From RPRB01 sp035543115 (lineage in GTDB: Bacteria; Myxococcota; Myxococcia; Myxococcales; Myxococcaceae), in contig DATKKF010000063.1 of the NCBI GenBank assembly GCA_035543115.1, forward strand, positions 1-64,000: a stretch of DNA of 64,000 bases, in the 5' to 3' direction. The notes under the pieces were generated by a model, which was given only the letters and a program-made list of their open reading frames with translations, did no database searches and was not told where the DNA came from. Positions 24,853-34,423 of this stretch are shown here, in pieces. The translations under genes were made by a program, and so were the position numbers. Numbering within the stretch: position 1 is the stretch's first letter; each line of letters begins with the position of its first letter.

Positions 24853-25280
24853 GGCCGCGGGGACGCCGCCTGCGCGTCCTTCTCGATGTTCAGGGCGAAC
24901 CTGGCGATGCCCTCGCCCTTCACCACGTCGATGAGGTGCATCACCCGCCCGTAGGGAAGCGACTGGTCGGCGCTGATGATCGCGCGGGTGTCGGGGTCGT
25001 GCTTCACGCCCTCGGCAACCCTGGTCCGCAGCCCCGCCTCGTCGGTCTGTGTGCCGTCGACGAACAGCGTGCCGTTCCGGTCCATCACCACGTTCACCAG
25101 CCCCTGCACGGTGGTGCCGGCGTTGGCCGCCCGCGGGAGGTCCACCTCCACCGTCTCGCGGACGATGAAGTTCGCCGTCACCATGAAGATGATCAGCAGC
25201 ACCAGGACGATGTCGACCAGCGGGGTGACGTTGATCCCGGTGATCTCCTCGTCCTCGTCGTGGCTGAAGGACGCCGCCAC
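24849..25280 (-). CDS. exbD: ExbD/TolR biopolymer transport protein
   Basis: 143 residues from GTG 25280, four bases after the exbB stop. The longer frame to 25367 would overlap exbB and add a basic segment unlike the family. Seen: cytoplasmic HDEDEEITGINVTPLVDIV, in which the Asp of PLVD is the conserved proton-path residue, one membrane helix (VLVLLIIFMVTANF), and a periplasmic domain ending in LPYGRVMHLIDVVKGEGI and a short Ala/Pro tail. It forms the stator with ExbB. Confidence 0.95.
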   Translation of the reverse strand: MAASFSHDEDEEITGINVTPLVDIVLVLLIIFMVTANFIVRETVEVDLPRAANAGTTVQGLVNVVMDRNGTLFVDGTQTDEAGLRTRVAEGVKHDPDTRAIISADQSLPYGRVMHLIDVVKGEGIARFALNIEKDAQAASPRP

Positions 25281-25284
25281 GCCG

Positions 25285-25992
25285 CTAGCCCTCGACCACG
25301 CCCCGGACCGGCCGGGTCGTCGCGCCGGCGTCGGTCCGCGGATTCCGAGCCGCGGCCACCAGCGCATGGGCCAGCGCCGTGGCCCGGCTCACCCGGTTCT
25401 TCAGCGCGCGGGTGAAGAGGTTGTACGCCACCACTGCGGGGATGGCGACCGCCAGGCCCACCGCGGTGGCCACCAGGGCCTCGGAGATGCCGGTCATCAC
25501 CGTCTGCTGGATGGCCGAGCCGCGGATGGCCACCGCCCCGAGGTCGTTGAAGGCCTTGATGATGCCGAGCACCGTGCCGAAGAGGCCCACGAACGGCGCG
25601 TTGCTCCCCAGCGTGCCGAGGAACGACAGGAAGCGCTCGTAGCGCGGCCGCTCCGCCGCCATGGCCGCGGCCATCACCTCCTCCACCACCGCCGGCCCAT
25701 GGGGGAGCGCGGCGAGCCCCTGCTGCAGCACCCGCGCCTCGAGCGCCTGCTGGCCCTCGAGCAGCGGCCGGAGCGCGTCGACTTCCCCGCGCGAGAGGCG
25801 CTGGGCGATCTCCTCGCCCCGCTGCAGCCGCCGGCCGCGAAAGAACATCGCCCGCTCGAGCATCAGCGCCAGCGAGGCCACGGAGAGGCCCACCAGCAGC
25901 CAGAGCACCCACTCGGCGGAGGAGAGGGTCACCCGGAGCAGTTTGCCGGTGAGCCAGCCGACGTCGGCCAGCGCGAGAACGGTGAAGGTCAT
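25285..25992 (-). CDS. exbB: ExbB/TolQ/MotA proton channel protein
   Basis: 235 residues. The first membrane helix is near 27-48, a cytoplasmic loop covers about 50-120, and the conserved double helix follows (FLGTLGSNAPFVGLFGTVLG, then GISEALVATAVGLAVAIPAV), diagnostic of MotA/TolQ/ExbB. The C-terminal 25 residues are basic and extra. It begins the exbB-exbD-tonB set. The start codon lies in the first copy of a 20-bp tandem duplication, so a second identical start region is 20 bp upstream in another frame. Confidence 0.95.
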   Translation of the reverse strand: MTFTVLALADVGWLTGKLLRVTLSSAEWVLWLLVGLSVASLALMLERAMFFRGRRLQRGEEIAQRLSRGEVDALRPLLEGQQALEARVLQQGLAALPHGPAVVEEVMAAAMAAERPRYERFLSFLGTLGSNAPFVGLFGTVLGIIKAFNDLGAVAIRGSAIQQTVMTGISEALVATAVGLAVAIPAVVAYNLFTRALKNRVSRATALAHALVAAARNPRTDAGATTRPVRGVVEG

Positions 25993-26012
25993 GCGAGAAC
26001 GGTGAAGGTCAT
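25973..26012. repeat. 20-bp perfect tandem duplication across the exbB start
   Basis: The unit GCGAGAACGGTGAAGGTCAT occurs twice back to back (25973-25992 and 25993-26012). The first copy is the exbB start region. Because 20 is not a multiple of three, the upstream copy shifts frame: its ATG (26012) encodes only MTFTVLA and stops in TGA at 25991-25989, overlapping the exbB ATG as ATGA. Confidence 0.95.
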
Positions 26013-26105
26013 GGTGGGGCTGCCGCGGTCATCGTCATCAGAGCCCAGGAGAGGTTCGAGGCGCCAGGGCAACGCACCGGCGGACCCCGTTCATCCCCGG
26101 GACGG

Positions 26106-29100
26106 CTAGTAGTCACGCGTCCAGACGATGTCGGCCGCGCCGGACTTCGCGTCACCGTACGTCGCCTCGAAGCTCCAGCGGGGGAGGAACTGGTACTCCA
26201 GCCGGAAGGAATTGGTGTTCTCGTAACGGTTGGGATCTGCGCCCGCCCTGGCCGCGTATCCCAGGTAGAGCTCGTCGGTGAGGTACTTCCCGGCCTCCAC
26301 GCTCGCGCCGTGGAGCGTTCCCTCCTCACCCCCCTCGATGGAGAGCACGTCGAGGCCGACCTTGTCGCTCACGGCGCTCTTCAGCTGCGACGCCGCGAGC
26401 GAGCCGAGCACCGACACCGCCTGCGTCGAGCCGATCTCCGAGCCACCGCTCCCGCGCTTCAGCGTGGTCCGCCCGGTGGCGAGGAGGGTGTAGATCTCCG
26501 ACTCGGTCAGCGGAGGCTCGCTCGACGGGACCAGCTGGATCTCCCCGGCCTGTCCCTGCACGTGCATCGACACCTTCACCCCCGCCTTCGCGTTGTTGTA
26601 GATGGCCGTGACGTTGAGGCCCGGCTCGGTCGCCGGGCCGCTGAAGCGCACCACGCCGTTCTGCTGCATGTCGAAGCGGCGTCCCAGCACGTCGAGGCGT
26701 CCGCGGAGGATCCGCACCTCGCCGAAGAGCTCCGTCTCCTCGCCGAGCTCGATGCGGAAGTCCTGGCTCAGGCCCACCTCGACGTTGAGGTCCGGGGACT
26801 TCACCCAGAGGTTCCTGGGGGCGTCGAGCACCATGACGATCTCGGTGGGCTTGCTCTGCGGCTCGAGCTCCGCGCCGCTCAGCACGGCCTCCGCCGTCGC
26901 ATCCCTTGCCAGGAGCACCCGGGCTCGCTTCGGGTCCAGCGGCTTGCCGGCCTTGAGCAGGAGGATGTCATCCGGTCGGCTGAGCGGCTGGAGGTCACGC
27001 CGCGACTGGGTCGGCAGCTCCACGTGAGCCTCGGGGATGTGCACCTTGTTCAGCTCGATGGTCCCCCGCCGCGCCGTGCCGTCCAGGTTGGTCCGGAGGC
27101 TCACCGTCGCCACGAGCTGATCGTCGGTGAAGACCGGGAAGTCGTTGGCCTCGCCGTTGGCCTTCAGGATCCACTGCTGCCCGTTCCGCGTCCCGAGGGC
27201 GGTGAGCTTCAGCACGCCCGACTCGGTGCGCGCCTCCAGGTCGTCCAGGGAGATGCTTTCGTTGCTCGCGTTGAGTAGGAGATGGACTCGCTGGTACTCG
27301 CCGTAACCAGCGAGCCCGATGGTCCCGTCCTTCCACTCCACCCGCCCCTGCCCCTGCGGGCTGCCCACGGTGCCACCGGCCCGGGCGTCCACGTCCAGGG
27401 TGCCGGCCACCTTCCGCAAGGTGGTGGTGAACCCGGTGAGGAACGCCAGGTCGAACCTCTGCGCCACCACCGTGGCCTGGATCGGCGCCGTGGCGGGCTT
27501 CAGCCCGCGGCGGAGCGCCGGGTACGAGAGGTCCAGGTCCGCCGTGGCGTCCACGTTCAGCGAGCCGCCGTTGATCGACGCCAGCGCCGCGCGCAGCCGG
27601 CTCCGGGCCTGCTGGTAGTCGAGCTTCACCTCCGCTTTGCCCAGCGGCGTCTCGCCGCCCGCCCCGAGCTGCGCGGTCACCGCCTCGGCCACCAGCGTCG
27701 GCGCCTGGAGCGAGCCGCGGCCCTGCACCGTGGCCTCCAGCGTCCCGCGGAGCCGGCGGGCGAGGCGACCCTCACCCACCACGATGGGCAGGCGCGAGAG
27801 CTCCAGCGGGCCGAACTTCCCGTCCAGCCGCACCGGGACCTGGTCGAAGGTCCTTTGGGCCTGGAGGTCCGCCGTCGAGACGCCCACGTCGAGCTTCACG
27901 CTGGCCAGCGCGCCGTGGGCGTCGTGCGCCTCCAGCACCACCGCGATGGTCTTCTGCGCCTTCACCTCCAGGGTGAGGTCGGTGGGGTCCATCGGCGGCG
28001 TCAGGAGCTGCTGGGCCCGCAGCTTCAGCTCTCCGGTGGGCGCGCTCACCGTGCCGTCGAGGGTGGCGGTGAGCGAGACCGCGCCCGACACGTCGCGGGG
28101 GAGCAGCCCGGCGTCGCGCAGCGGCTTGAGCTGGAGCCCGTTGATGCGCGCCCGGACCTGCAGCTCGGCCGTCCGGAGCGTGTCGGCCGGATGCGCCTCC
28201 GAGACCAGCCGGGCCAGCGTCCGGCCGACGGAGGCCTGGACGTCGACCGTCCCCTGGAGCGCGGTGCCCTTCGCAGAGACCGAGAGGTTCCCCCGCTCGG
28301 GGCCGTCCACCGCCAGCGTGAGGTCGGTCGGCGGCAGCTGCCGGTAGCGGAGGCCATGGGTGCGGGCAGCGGCCTGCAACACCGGGGCGTCGGCGTGGCC
28401 CGAGAGATCGAGCTGCAGCTCGGCGGTGCCGTTCACCTCGGCGCGGTCGTCATTGCACCCCCAGGCGATGAGCTTCGTCCGCACCGCGGTGCAGACCACC
28501 TGGGCCACGTCGAAGGCAGGCATCGCGATGCGTGCCCGCACCGGCTCGTGCTTGCGCCGGAGCAGCGCGTCCACCGGCACGTCCACGTCCGCCGTCAGCT
28601 CGGTCCCCAGCCCGCGCGCCACGAGCTGCGCCTTCGCCCGTCGGGAGACCCATGAGCCGTTCCCCTTGAGGAAGAGGTGCTGCACCTTGCCCGCGGTGAC
28701 GTCGGCCGCGTCGACCGTGGCCTCCAGCGATGGGTCGGCGAGGCTCCCCCGCGCGTGCACCTCGAGCGTCACCCGGCCGGCGAGCGGGACGTTGGGCGGC
28801 AGCAGCGCCCGGGGCAGCTTCCCCAGGTCGAGGGCCTCGAGCCCCACCGTCGCGTCCACCCGGTTGCCACGCTTCCAGCCCCCGAGGCGGATGGCCTGCT
28901 CCTCCGAGACCAGCCGCATCGGCTCGAGCTCGAGGTCGTTCGCCGCGAAGCGCAGATGGGCGGACTCCTCCATCGACCATGCCGCCTCGGGGTAGCGGAT
29001 GGTGAGCGTCTCCATCTCGATGCCCCGGCGGTCCTCGTCCATCGTCCCGCCGAGGTGCACCTCGAGCGGCAGGAATCCGCCGGTGCCGGCGTGGAGGTCG

Positions 29101-30746
29101 AGCGCGCGCCCCCGGGTCAGGAGGGTGAACGACACCGGCTTCAGCGTGCGGTCGCCGAGCCGGAGCTCCTCCGCGCCGACCTGCGCGTTGGCGTCCAGCG
29201 GCCGGTCGATGTCCGGGACGGTCGCCGACACCACGAGCGCGCGCACGCGGATGTCGTTGACCCGCAGCGAGGGGAAGTTGCCTTCCGCGCTCACCCCGGG
29301 ATGGCGGAGCGGTCCCGTCCCCTCGACGTGCAGCGTGCCGGACCCGGCGAGCGGCGGGAGGCGCGATGCCGCGAGGCTACCGAACGTCTTCCCGAGCAAG
29401 GCGAGGTCCATCGCCTCGGCGTCGAACGACGCCTTGATCTCGCGGGTCGTCCCCCGCCCGCTGCCCTGCAGGCGAAGGCCGGGGAGCATCGCCCGGAGCT
29501 CGCGCAGCTCGAACTTGCCGTGGTCCGCCGTGGCGTGCAGCTCGACCGGGCCGACCGCGGCCTTGCGGACCTCGCTCGGCGGCACCGAGAGGTCCACCGC
29601 GCCGGTGAGCGTGTCCAGGCTCCTGCCGCCGCCCCGCACGTCCGCGGTGAGTGCCAGGTCGCTCGACGGACCGTCGGCGAGCAGCTGGGCAAGGTTGAGG
29701 TGGCGCAGCTCGAGGTGCCCCTTCTCGACGGTGGCCGCGTGCACGTCGCCCCGCGCCTGGAGCACGAGCTCGGCGGTGCCGGCGCGGCCCCGGAGGTCGG
29801 CCCGCGCGACGTCGCCGTCGAGCCCGCCCTCGCCGGAGAGCTCGACGGCCACCTTGAGCGTCCAGGACGCGGTGAGCGCGCGTCCGACGGCCGGCGGCAC
29901 GATCAGCCGGTCCAGCCGGGCCTGTGCCGTCTTGCCCTGCTTGCTGCCCGAGGCCCGAAGGACCAGTCCCGCGAGCCCGAGGTCCACCGAGGCCTCGAGC
30001 GCCTTGCCGTCGCCCTTGCCGCGGACGGCGAGCTGCAGCGGTCCGTCGACCAGACCCGAGACTCCGGCCCGGCCGTCGAGCTGGCCCTCGAAGGCGCCCG
30101 TCGGGCCGGCGTAGCGACCGGCGCCGCGCAGCCCGAGCCCGGTGAGCGCCACCGCCCCGGCCTCCTCGCCCTTGCCCTGGACCACCCGGACGGCGCCTCG
30201 CTCGAGCGAGAAGTCGTCCACGATGAAGGTGAAGGGGAGCGGACCGGATGACGGCCCGGGCGGGTTCGGGTTCCGGGCGGCGATGGCCCGGGTGAGGTTC
30301 AGGCCGTCGTCGTCGATGACCAGCCACACCTCCGGGTGCTCGATGCGGACCGATGTCAGATGCACCATCCTCCCGAGCAGCGCGAGCGGCGCGGCGCGGA
30401 CCTCGACCAGGTCCAGGTGGGCGACCCGCTCGCCCTCGGGCGTCTCCAGCGTGACGTCGCGGAGGACGATGTGCCACCCGTGGATCTCCACCGAGCCCGC
30501 GCCGAGCTTGCCGGCGATCGCCTCGTTGGCAGCCTCGAGCCCGAGGGCGAGAACCCGCGCGCTCCCGGACTCGGTCTGCACGTAGACCAGCGCCCCGGCG
30601 ACGGCGAGCACGACCAGCACGAGCAGGCCCATCACGCCGCGGAGCACCCAGCGCAGGCGGAGGCGCCGCAGACGGGGGGTGCCCGGTGCGCCGGGCTCCG
30701 GGGCGGCTCCGGTCGGCTCCCCGGGAATCCTGGGCTGCTCCGTCAC
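26106..30746 (-). CDS. tamB: TamB-type translocation and assembly / lipid-transport protein
   Basis: 1,546 residues, GTG start one base after the Omp85 gene. There is a Pro-rich cytoplasmic head (1-30), one membrane helix (about 34-56, GVMGLLVLVVLAVAGALVYV), then some 1,200 residues of repeated beta structure with AsmA-like early elements (VTLETPEGERVAHLDLVEVR). It ends in a TamB/DUF490 domain (about 1230-1546) with the late motif LGYAARAGADPNRYENTNSF. TamB proteins span the periplasm and, with an Omp85 partner, help insert outer-membrane proteins; they are also linked to phospholipid transport. The pairing with the Omp85 gene supports this role. Confidence 0.93.
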   Translation of the reverse strand: MTEQPRIPGEPTGAAPEPGAPGTPRLRRLRLRWVLRGVMGLLVLVVLAVAGALVYVQTESGSARVLALGLEAANEAIAGKLGAGSVEIHGWHIVLRDVTLETPEGERVAHLDLVEVRAAPLALLGRMVHLTSVRIEHPEVWLVIDDDGLNLTRAIAARNPNPPGPSSGPLPFTFIVDDFSLERGAVRVVQGKGEEAGAVALTGLGLRGAGRYAGPTGAFEGQLDGRAGVSGLVDGPLQLAVRGKGDGKALEASVDLGLAGLVLRASGSKQGKTAQARLDRLIVPPAVGRALTASWTLKVAVELSGEGGLDGDVARADLRGRAGTAELVLQARGDVHAATVEKGHLELRHLNLAQLLADGPSSDLALTADVRGGGRSLDTLTGAVDLSVPPSEVRKAAVGPVELHATADHGKFELRELRAMLPGLRLQGSGRGTTREIKASFDAEAMDLALLGKTFGSLAASRLPPLAGSGTLHVEGTGPLRHPGVSAEGNFPSLRVNDIRVRALVVSATVPDIDRPLDANAQVGAEELRLGDRTLKPVSFTLLTRGRALDLHAGTGGFLPLEVHLGGTMDEDRRGIEMETLTIRYPEAAWSMEESAHLRFAANDLELEPMRLVSEEQAIRLGGWKRGNRVDATVGLEALDLGKLPRALLPPNVPLAGRVTLEVHARGSLADPSLEATVDAADVTAGKVQHLFLKGNGSWVSRRAKAQLVARGLGTELTADVDVPVDALLRRKHEPVRARIAMPAFDVAQVVCTAVRTKLIAWGCNDDRAEVNGTAELQLDLSGHADAPVLQAAARTHGLRYRQLPPTDLTLAVDGPERGNLSVSAKGTALQGTVDVQASVGRTLARLVSEAHPADTLRTAELQVRARINGLQLKPLRDAGLLPRDVSGAVSLTATLDGTVSAPTGELKLRAQQLLTPPMDPTDLTLEVKAQKTIAVVLEAHDAHGALASVKLDVGVSTADLQAQRTFDQVPVRLDGKFGPLELSRLPIVVGEGRLARRLRGTLEATVQGRGSLQAPTLVAEAVTAQLGAGGETPLGKAEVKLDYQQARSRLRAALASINGGSLNVDATADLDLSYPALRRGLKPATAPIQATVVAQRFDLAFLTGFTTTLRKVAGTLDVDARAGGTVGSPQGQGRVEWKDGTIGLAGYGEYQRVHLLLNASNESISLDDLEARTESGVLKLTALGTRNGQQWILKANGEANDFPVFTDDQLVATVSLRTNLDGTARRGTIELNKVHIPEAHVELPTQSRRDLQPLSRPDDILLLKAGKPLDPKRARVLLARDATAEAVLSGAELEPQSKPTEIVMVLDAPRNLWVKSPDLNVEVGLSQDFRIELGEETELFGEVRILRGRLDVLGRRFDMQQNGVVRFSGPATEPGLNVTAIYNNAKAGVKVSMHVQGQAGEIQLVPSSEPPLTESEIYTLLATGRTTLKRGSGGSEIGSTQAVSVLGSLAASQLKSAVSDKVGLDVLSIEGGEEGTLHGASVEAGKYLTDELYLGYAARAGADPNRYENTNSFRLEYQFLPRWSFEATYGDAKSGAADIVWTRDY

Positions 30747-30747
30747 C

Positions 30748-32811
30748 TCAGTACGCCTCGCCGATGGAGATGGTCAGGGCACAACGCCCTTCCGGATAAC
30801 CGCCGTAGCTGGTGCTTCCGGTCCCCAGCCCGAAGCACTCGGATCCACCCGGTGCATACACCGGATGGGTCGGGTCGGTGATGATGGGCAGGGGTCCGCC
30901 GTGGTTCAACCGGTAGGCGAAGTCGACCCGGATGGGCCCGACGATGGTGTTGTAGCGGAGGCCGAAGCCCACCGCGTACTGCATCATCGGCCCCACGTCG
31001 CGGAAGTCGAACGCCCCGACGCTCACGAAGCCGGCGTCGAGGAACACCGCCACGGTGAGCTGGCCGAACAGCTTGTAGCGGAGCTCGATCGAGCTGTCCC
31101 AGATGCCGTCGCCGCCCACCGGGACGTAGGTGCCGTTCAGCTGGGGAGTGCCGATGTTGCCGACCAGGGGGCTCGTCGGGGTCGCGTTGTTGTTGGCCAC
31201 GGGGTACATCGGCGACAGCCGGCGGCTCCCGAAGCCGCGGTGGAACGTGCCGCCGCCGGAGAAGAAGCGCGAGGTGATGGGGCTGGTCTCCTTCGAGAGC
31301 AGCGTCCCGATGCGGAGCTTGCCCGCGAGCGTGAACGGCCCCCAGGACTTGTAGGCCCGGATGTCGGGGAAGAGCCGGACGTACGTGTAGTCTCCCCCGA
31401 GCCAGCTGCCGCCCTGCTGGATCCCGAGCGAGAGGAACCAGCCGTTCCGCGGCTCGAGCTTGTCATCCCGCTTGTCCCACTCGATGGTGAGCTCGAGGAA
31501 CGACAGGAACACGTAGCAGACCGGGTTGTCGGGGCTCAGGTTGCAGCCGTAGGCCAGCTGGGGCGCGCTGCCGGTGAGCCCGTTGGTGACCCCGGCGATC
31601 CGGTCCACCTCCAGGTTGTACGAGGGGTAGATGCGGAAGCTGCTGTGCGGCTGCCAGACGATGCCGGTCTTCCCGCGCACGCCGATGAAGCCGTACGCCT
31701 GCTCGAGGTTCTTGTAGAAGTCCACCGAGCTCAGCCACTTGAAGTCACGCCCCGGGAACCGGGGCTGCTCGAACTCGGCGTAGAAATCGAAGATGGGGGC
31801 TTGCTGGTCGATGTTCCACAGCGCGGGGAGGAACGCCCAGCCCACCTTCCCGCGCAGCGTCAGCTTGCGAAGGTCACCGAGGAAGTTCCGGTCGGTGTAC
31901 TCGGCGATGAGACGGTACTCCTGCCGCACCGGGTCCACCCCGATGCCGCCGCCGTAGCGGATGGTGTGGAACGGGGCCTCGCGGACGTCGACCACCACCG
32001 GGATGACCCCGTTCACCCTGTCCGGAGTGCCGGTGGTCACCTTCACCGCGCCGAAGACGCCCATCTGGAAGACGCGGCGCTGCGCCTCCTCGAGCGCCTT
32101 GTCACTGAACCAAGCGCCCTTCCAGATGGACCCTTGGGCCTGGTCGATGATGTAGCGGACCTGGACCGAGGGCCTGGGGCCGGTGGCGACGAAGACGTTC
32201 CCGAACTTGTAGCGGACCCCCGGCACGCACACCAGGCGGATGCGGGCGGTCTGATCATTGGTCTCGACGAAGACCTCGCCCCGGACCTCGGCCTCGGCAT
32301 ACCCGAGCGCCCGGAGGGCGCTGGTCACCTCGCGCTTCACGCCCGCCCACTGGTCTTCCTTCAGCACCTCGCCCACCTTCACCGGGACGCTCCGCCGGAC
32401 CCGCTGCTGGAAGTCGGGTGGCAGCTCGTCCAGGCCCTCGACATCGATCTGGCCGATCTTGGTGGGGTTGCCCTCGTTGACCTGGACGGTGAGCGCGACG
32501 CCGTCGCCCTCGTGCCTCACGTCCTCGTTCACCACCTGTGCCTGGTAGAAGCCCTGCGCCTGGTAGTACCGCTCGATGCGCCGGAGGTCCGCCTGCCAGG
32601 CGATCGGGTCGAAGTACGGGGTGGCGGTGAACGGCCACCACGATGGGCCGGTGGTGAGGATGTGCTCCTCGATGTCCCCGGATGAGACCTGCTTGGTTCC
32701 CTCGATCTTCAGCGAGCGGATGGGTGGCTCGTCCGGCTTCTGCTTCCCGGCGCACGCACAGAGCGCCAGCGCGAGCAGCGCCCCGAGCCGCTGGCACTGC
32801 CCCCGGCTCAT
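30748..32811 (-). CDS. Omp85 outer-membrane protein, TamA/BamA type
   Basis: 687 residues. The N-terminal signal (about 1-21) ends in a Cys-rich ALALCACAGK that could be a lipobox. POTRA-like domains cover about 30-280 (PPIRSLKIEGTKQVSSGDIE, TKIGQIDVEGLDELPPDFQ, then RALGYAEAEVRGEVF). A 16-strand Omp85 barrel follows from about 300 to the end, with a late VGFGLRYNTIVGPIRVDFAY motif typical of the family and terminal LTISIGEAY. Its position directly before TamB favours TamA over BamA, which is inference. The start ATG overlaps the malQ stop as ATGA. Confidence 0.92.
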   Translation of the reverse strand: MSRGQCQRLGALLALALCACAGKQKPDEPPIRSLKIEGTKQVSSGDIEEHILTTGPSWWPFTATPYFDPIAWQADLRRIERYYQAQGFYQAQVVNEDVRHEGDGVALTVQVNEGNPTKIGQIDVEGLDELPPDFQQRVRRSVPVKVGEVLKEDQWAGVKREVTSALRALGYAEAEVRGEVFVETNDQTARIRLVCVPGVRYKFGNVFVATGPRPSVQVRYIIDQAQGSIWKGAWFSDKALEEAQRRVFQMGVFGAVKVTTGTPDRVNGVIPVVVDVREAPFHTIRYGGGIGVDPVRQEYRLIAEYTDRNFLGDLRKLTLRGKVGWAFLPALWNIDQQAPIFDFYAEFEQPRFPGRDFKWLSSVDFYKNLEQAYGFIGVRGKTGIVWQPHSSFRIYPSYNLEVDRIAGVTNGLTGSAPQLAYGCNLSPDNPVCYVFLSFLELTIEWDKRDDKLEPRNGWFLSLGIQQGGSWLGGDYTYVRLFPDIRAYKSWGPFTLAGKLRIGTLLSKETSPITSRFFSGGGTFHRGFGSRRLSPMYPVANNNATPTSPLVGNIGTPQLNGTYVPVGGDGIWDSSIELRYKLFGQLTVAVFLDAGFVSVGAFDFRDVGPMMQYAVGFGLRYNTIVGPIRVDFAYRLNHGGPLPIITDPTHPVYAPGGSECFGLGTGSTSYGGYPEGRCALTISIGEAY

Positions 32812-34361
32812 GCCCCGGTGAGGCGGCCCGCGGCGTGGGTGAGCGTGCGAAGCCGCGCCGCCGCCTCCCGGATGTCCTCCTGGCCCGCGAGCTCCTCCAC
32901 CGGCGACGAGATGCGGTACGCCCAGTTGGCGTCGCCGACCGAGCCGGGAAGGTTGATGCGCTCGGTCTCGCCGAGCACGTCCTGCCAGGGGAGCACGCAC
33001 AGCCGCGAGGCCGCGTGCTCGGCGGTGGACAGCAGCCGGGTGTGCACCTCGCGCGTGAACTGGGCCGGGGGTGGCCGGAGCCCCTCGAACTCCGGCCAGG
33101 CCTCGGCGGCGGCGGCGCGCTCCTGGTCCTCGAGCGCCTCCCACCACTCGCGCATCGTTTCGGTGTCGTGGGTTCCGGTGGTGACCAGCGAGACCTCGGG
33201 AAACCGGTGCGGATTCCGGTAGACCCGGTCGTCCTTCTCCCAGCGCAGCACGCGGTAGCCGGGGATCTGCAGCTCGGCGAGGACCTTCCTCACGAACGGC
33301 GGGATGACGCCCAGGTCCTCGGCCACGATGCCGCTTCCCTCCGACAGGAGCCGGAAGATGCGCTCGCCGAGCCGCCGCTGCGTGGGCTCGTCGGCGGGGA
33401 GGAACCGGCCCCTGGGGGTGCGCTCGTCGCGGATGTACTGCCGGAAGTAGCCCACCGCGTGGTCCACCCGGCGCAGGTCGTAGTCCGCCGCGGCGTGGAG
33501 CGCCCGGAGCCGCAGCCAGCCCCAGTCGTCCTTCTCCATCGCCTCGAAGTCGAAGTAGGGAAGGCCCCAGTCCTGCCCGGTGTCCGAGAACTCGTCCGGA
33601 GGGACCCCGAGCCGCGCGTCCCGGCGGAGGTAGCGGGGATTGGCCCAGGTGTCGGCGCTGTCCTGGCCGATGATGAACGGCTCGTCCCCGGCCAGGAGCA
33701 CCCCCTGCGCGCCTGCGGACGCCCGGACGGCGTTCCACTGCTCCTGGGCCACGAACTGGAGCCAGGCGTGGAAGCGGACCCGGTTGGCGAGCCGGTCGGC
33801 GGCGGAGGCGAGCGCCTGGGGCTGCCGCTCGCGGATTCCCCGCGGCCACTCCCACCAGGGGCGCTGCTCCTGGTCCTCGGACATCGCGGCGTAGAGCGCG
33901 TAGCTGTCCAGCCACACCGCGCTCTGCTTGCGGTACGCGTCGAACCGGCCACCCGGGTCGGTGCCGCGCTCCTCGAAGCGCCGGAACGCCGTCCAGAGGG
34001 CGTTCCACTTCACCCGGATCACCGAGGGGTACTTGACCCGGTGCGCCGCCCGGGCCTCCTCGAGCAGCCAGCGCTCCTCGTCATTCAGGGTCGACAGGCC
34101 CCCCGCCTCCCGGTACTCGGGGAGAGACTCGAGATGGATGAACAGCGGATTCAGGCCGAAGGCGCTCCGGGTGGCGTAGGGGCTCACGTCCCCCCGGGCG
34201 GTGGGGAGCAGCGGCAGGACCATCCACAGCCGCTGCCCGGCGCCCCTGAGGAACCGCAGCCACTGCTCGGCAGCCCCGAAGTCACCGATCCCGAAATCGT
34301 CTCGGCTCCGGAGCGAGAACACGGGGAGCAGGACGCCCGAGACACGACCGGTGTCGAACAT
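32808..34361 (-). CDS. malQ: 4-alpha-glucanotransferase (amylomaltase)
   Basis: 517 residues from ATG 34361. GH77 enzyme that moves alpha-1,4-glucan segments between maltodextrins. Seen: GVLLPVFSLRSRDDFGIGDF near the N-terminus, PLLPTARGDVSPYATRSAFG, LRRVDHAVGYFRQY with the nucleophile Asp region, IVAEDLGVIPPFV carrying the acid/base Glu, and VTTGTHDTETMREWW with the third catalytic Asp. All three catalytic residues appear present. It leads the minus-strand run into the Omp85 and TamB genes; the functional link between them is unclear. Confidence 0.94.
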   Translation of the reverse strand: MFDTGRVSGVLLPVFSLRSRDDFGIGDFGAAEQWLRFLRGAGQRLWMVLPLLPTARGDVSPYATRSAFGLNPLFIHLESLPEYREAGGLSTLNDEERWLLEEARAAHRVKYPSVIRVKWNALWTAFRRFEERGTDPGGRFDAYRKQSAVWLDSYALYAAMSEDQEQRPWWEWPRGIRERQPQALASAADRLANRVRFHAWLQFVAQEQWNAVRASAGAQGVLLAGDEPFIIGQDSADTWANPRYLRRDARLGVPPDEFSDTGQDWGLPYFDFEAMEKDDWGWLRLRALHAAADYDLRRVDHAVGYFRQYIRDERTPRGRFLPADEPTQRRLGERIFRLLSEGSGIVAEDLGVIPPFVRKVLAELQIPGYRVLRWEKDDRVYRNPHRFPEVSLVTTGTHDTETMREWWEALEDQERAAAAEAWPEFEGLRPPPAQFTREVHTRLLSTAEHAASRLCVLPWQDVLGETERINLPGSVGDANWAYRISSPVEELAGQEDIREAAARLRTLTHAAGRLTGA

Positions 34362-34423
34362 GGTCGCCCGAATCTGCACCCCACGCACCTCGACGCAATC
34401 GCCCCCGCGCTGCAGAGCAGGGC

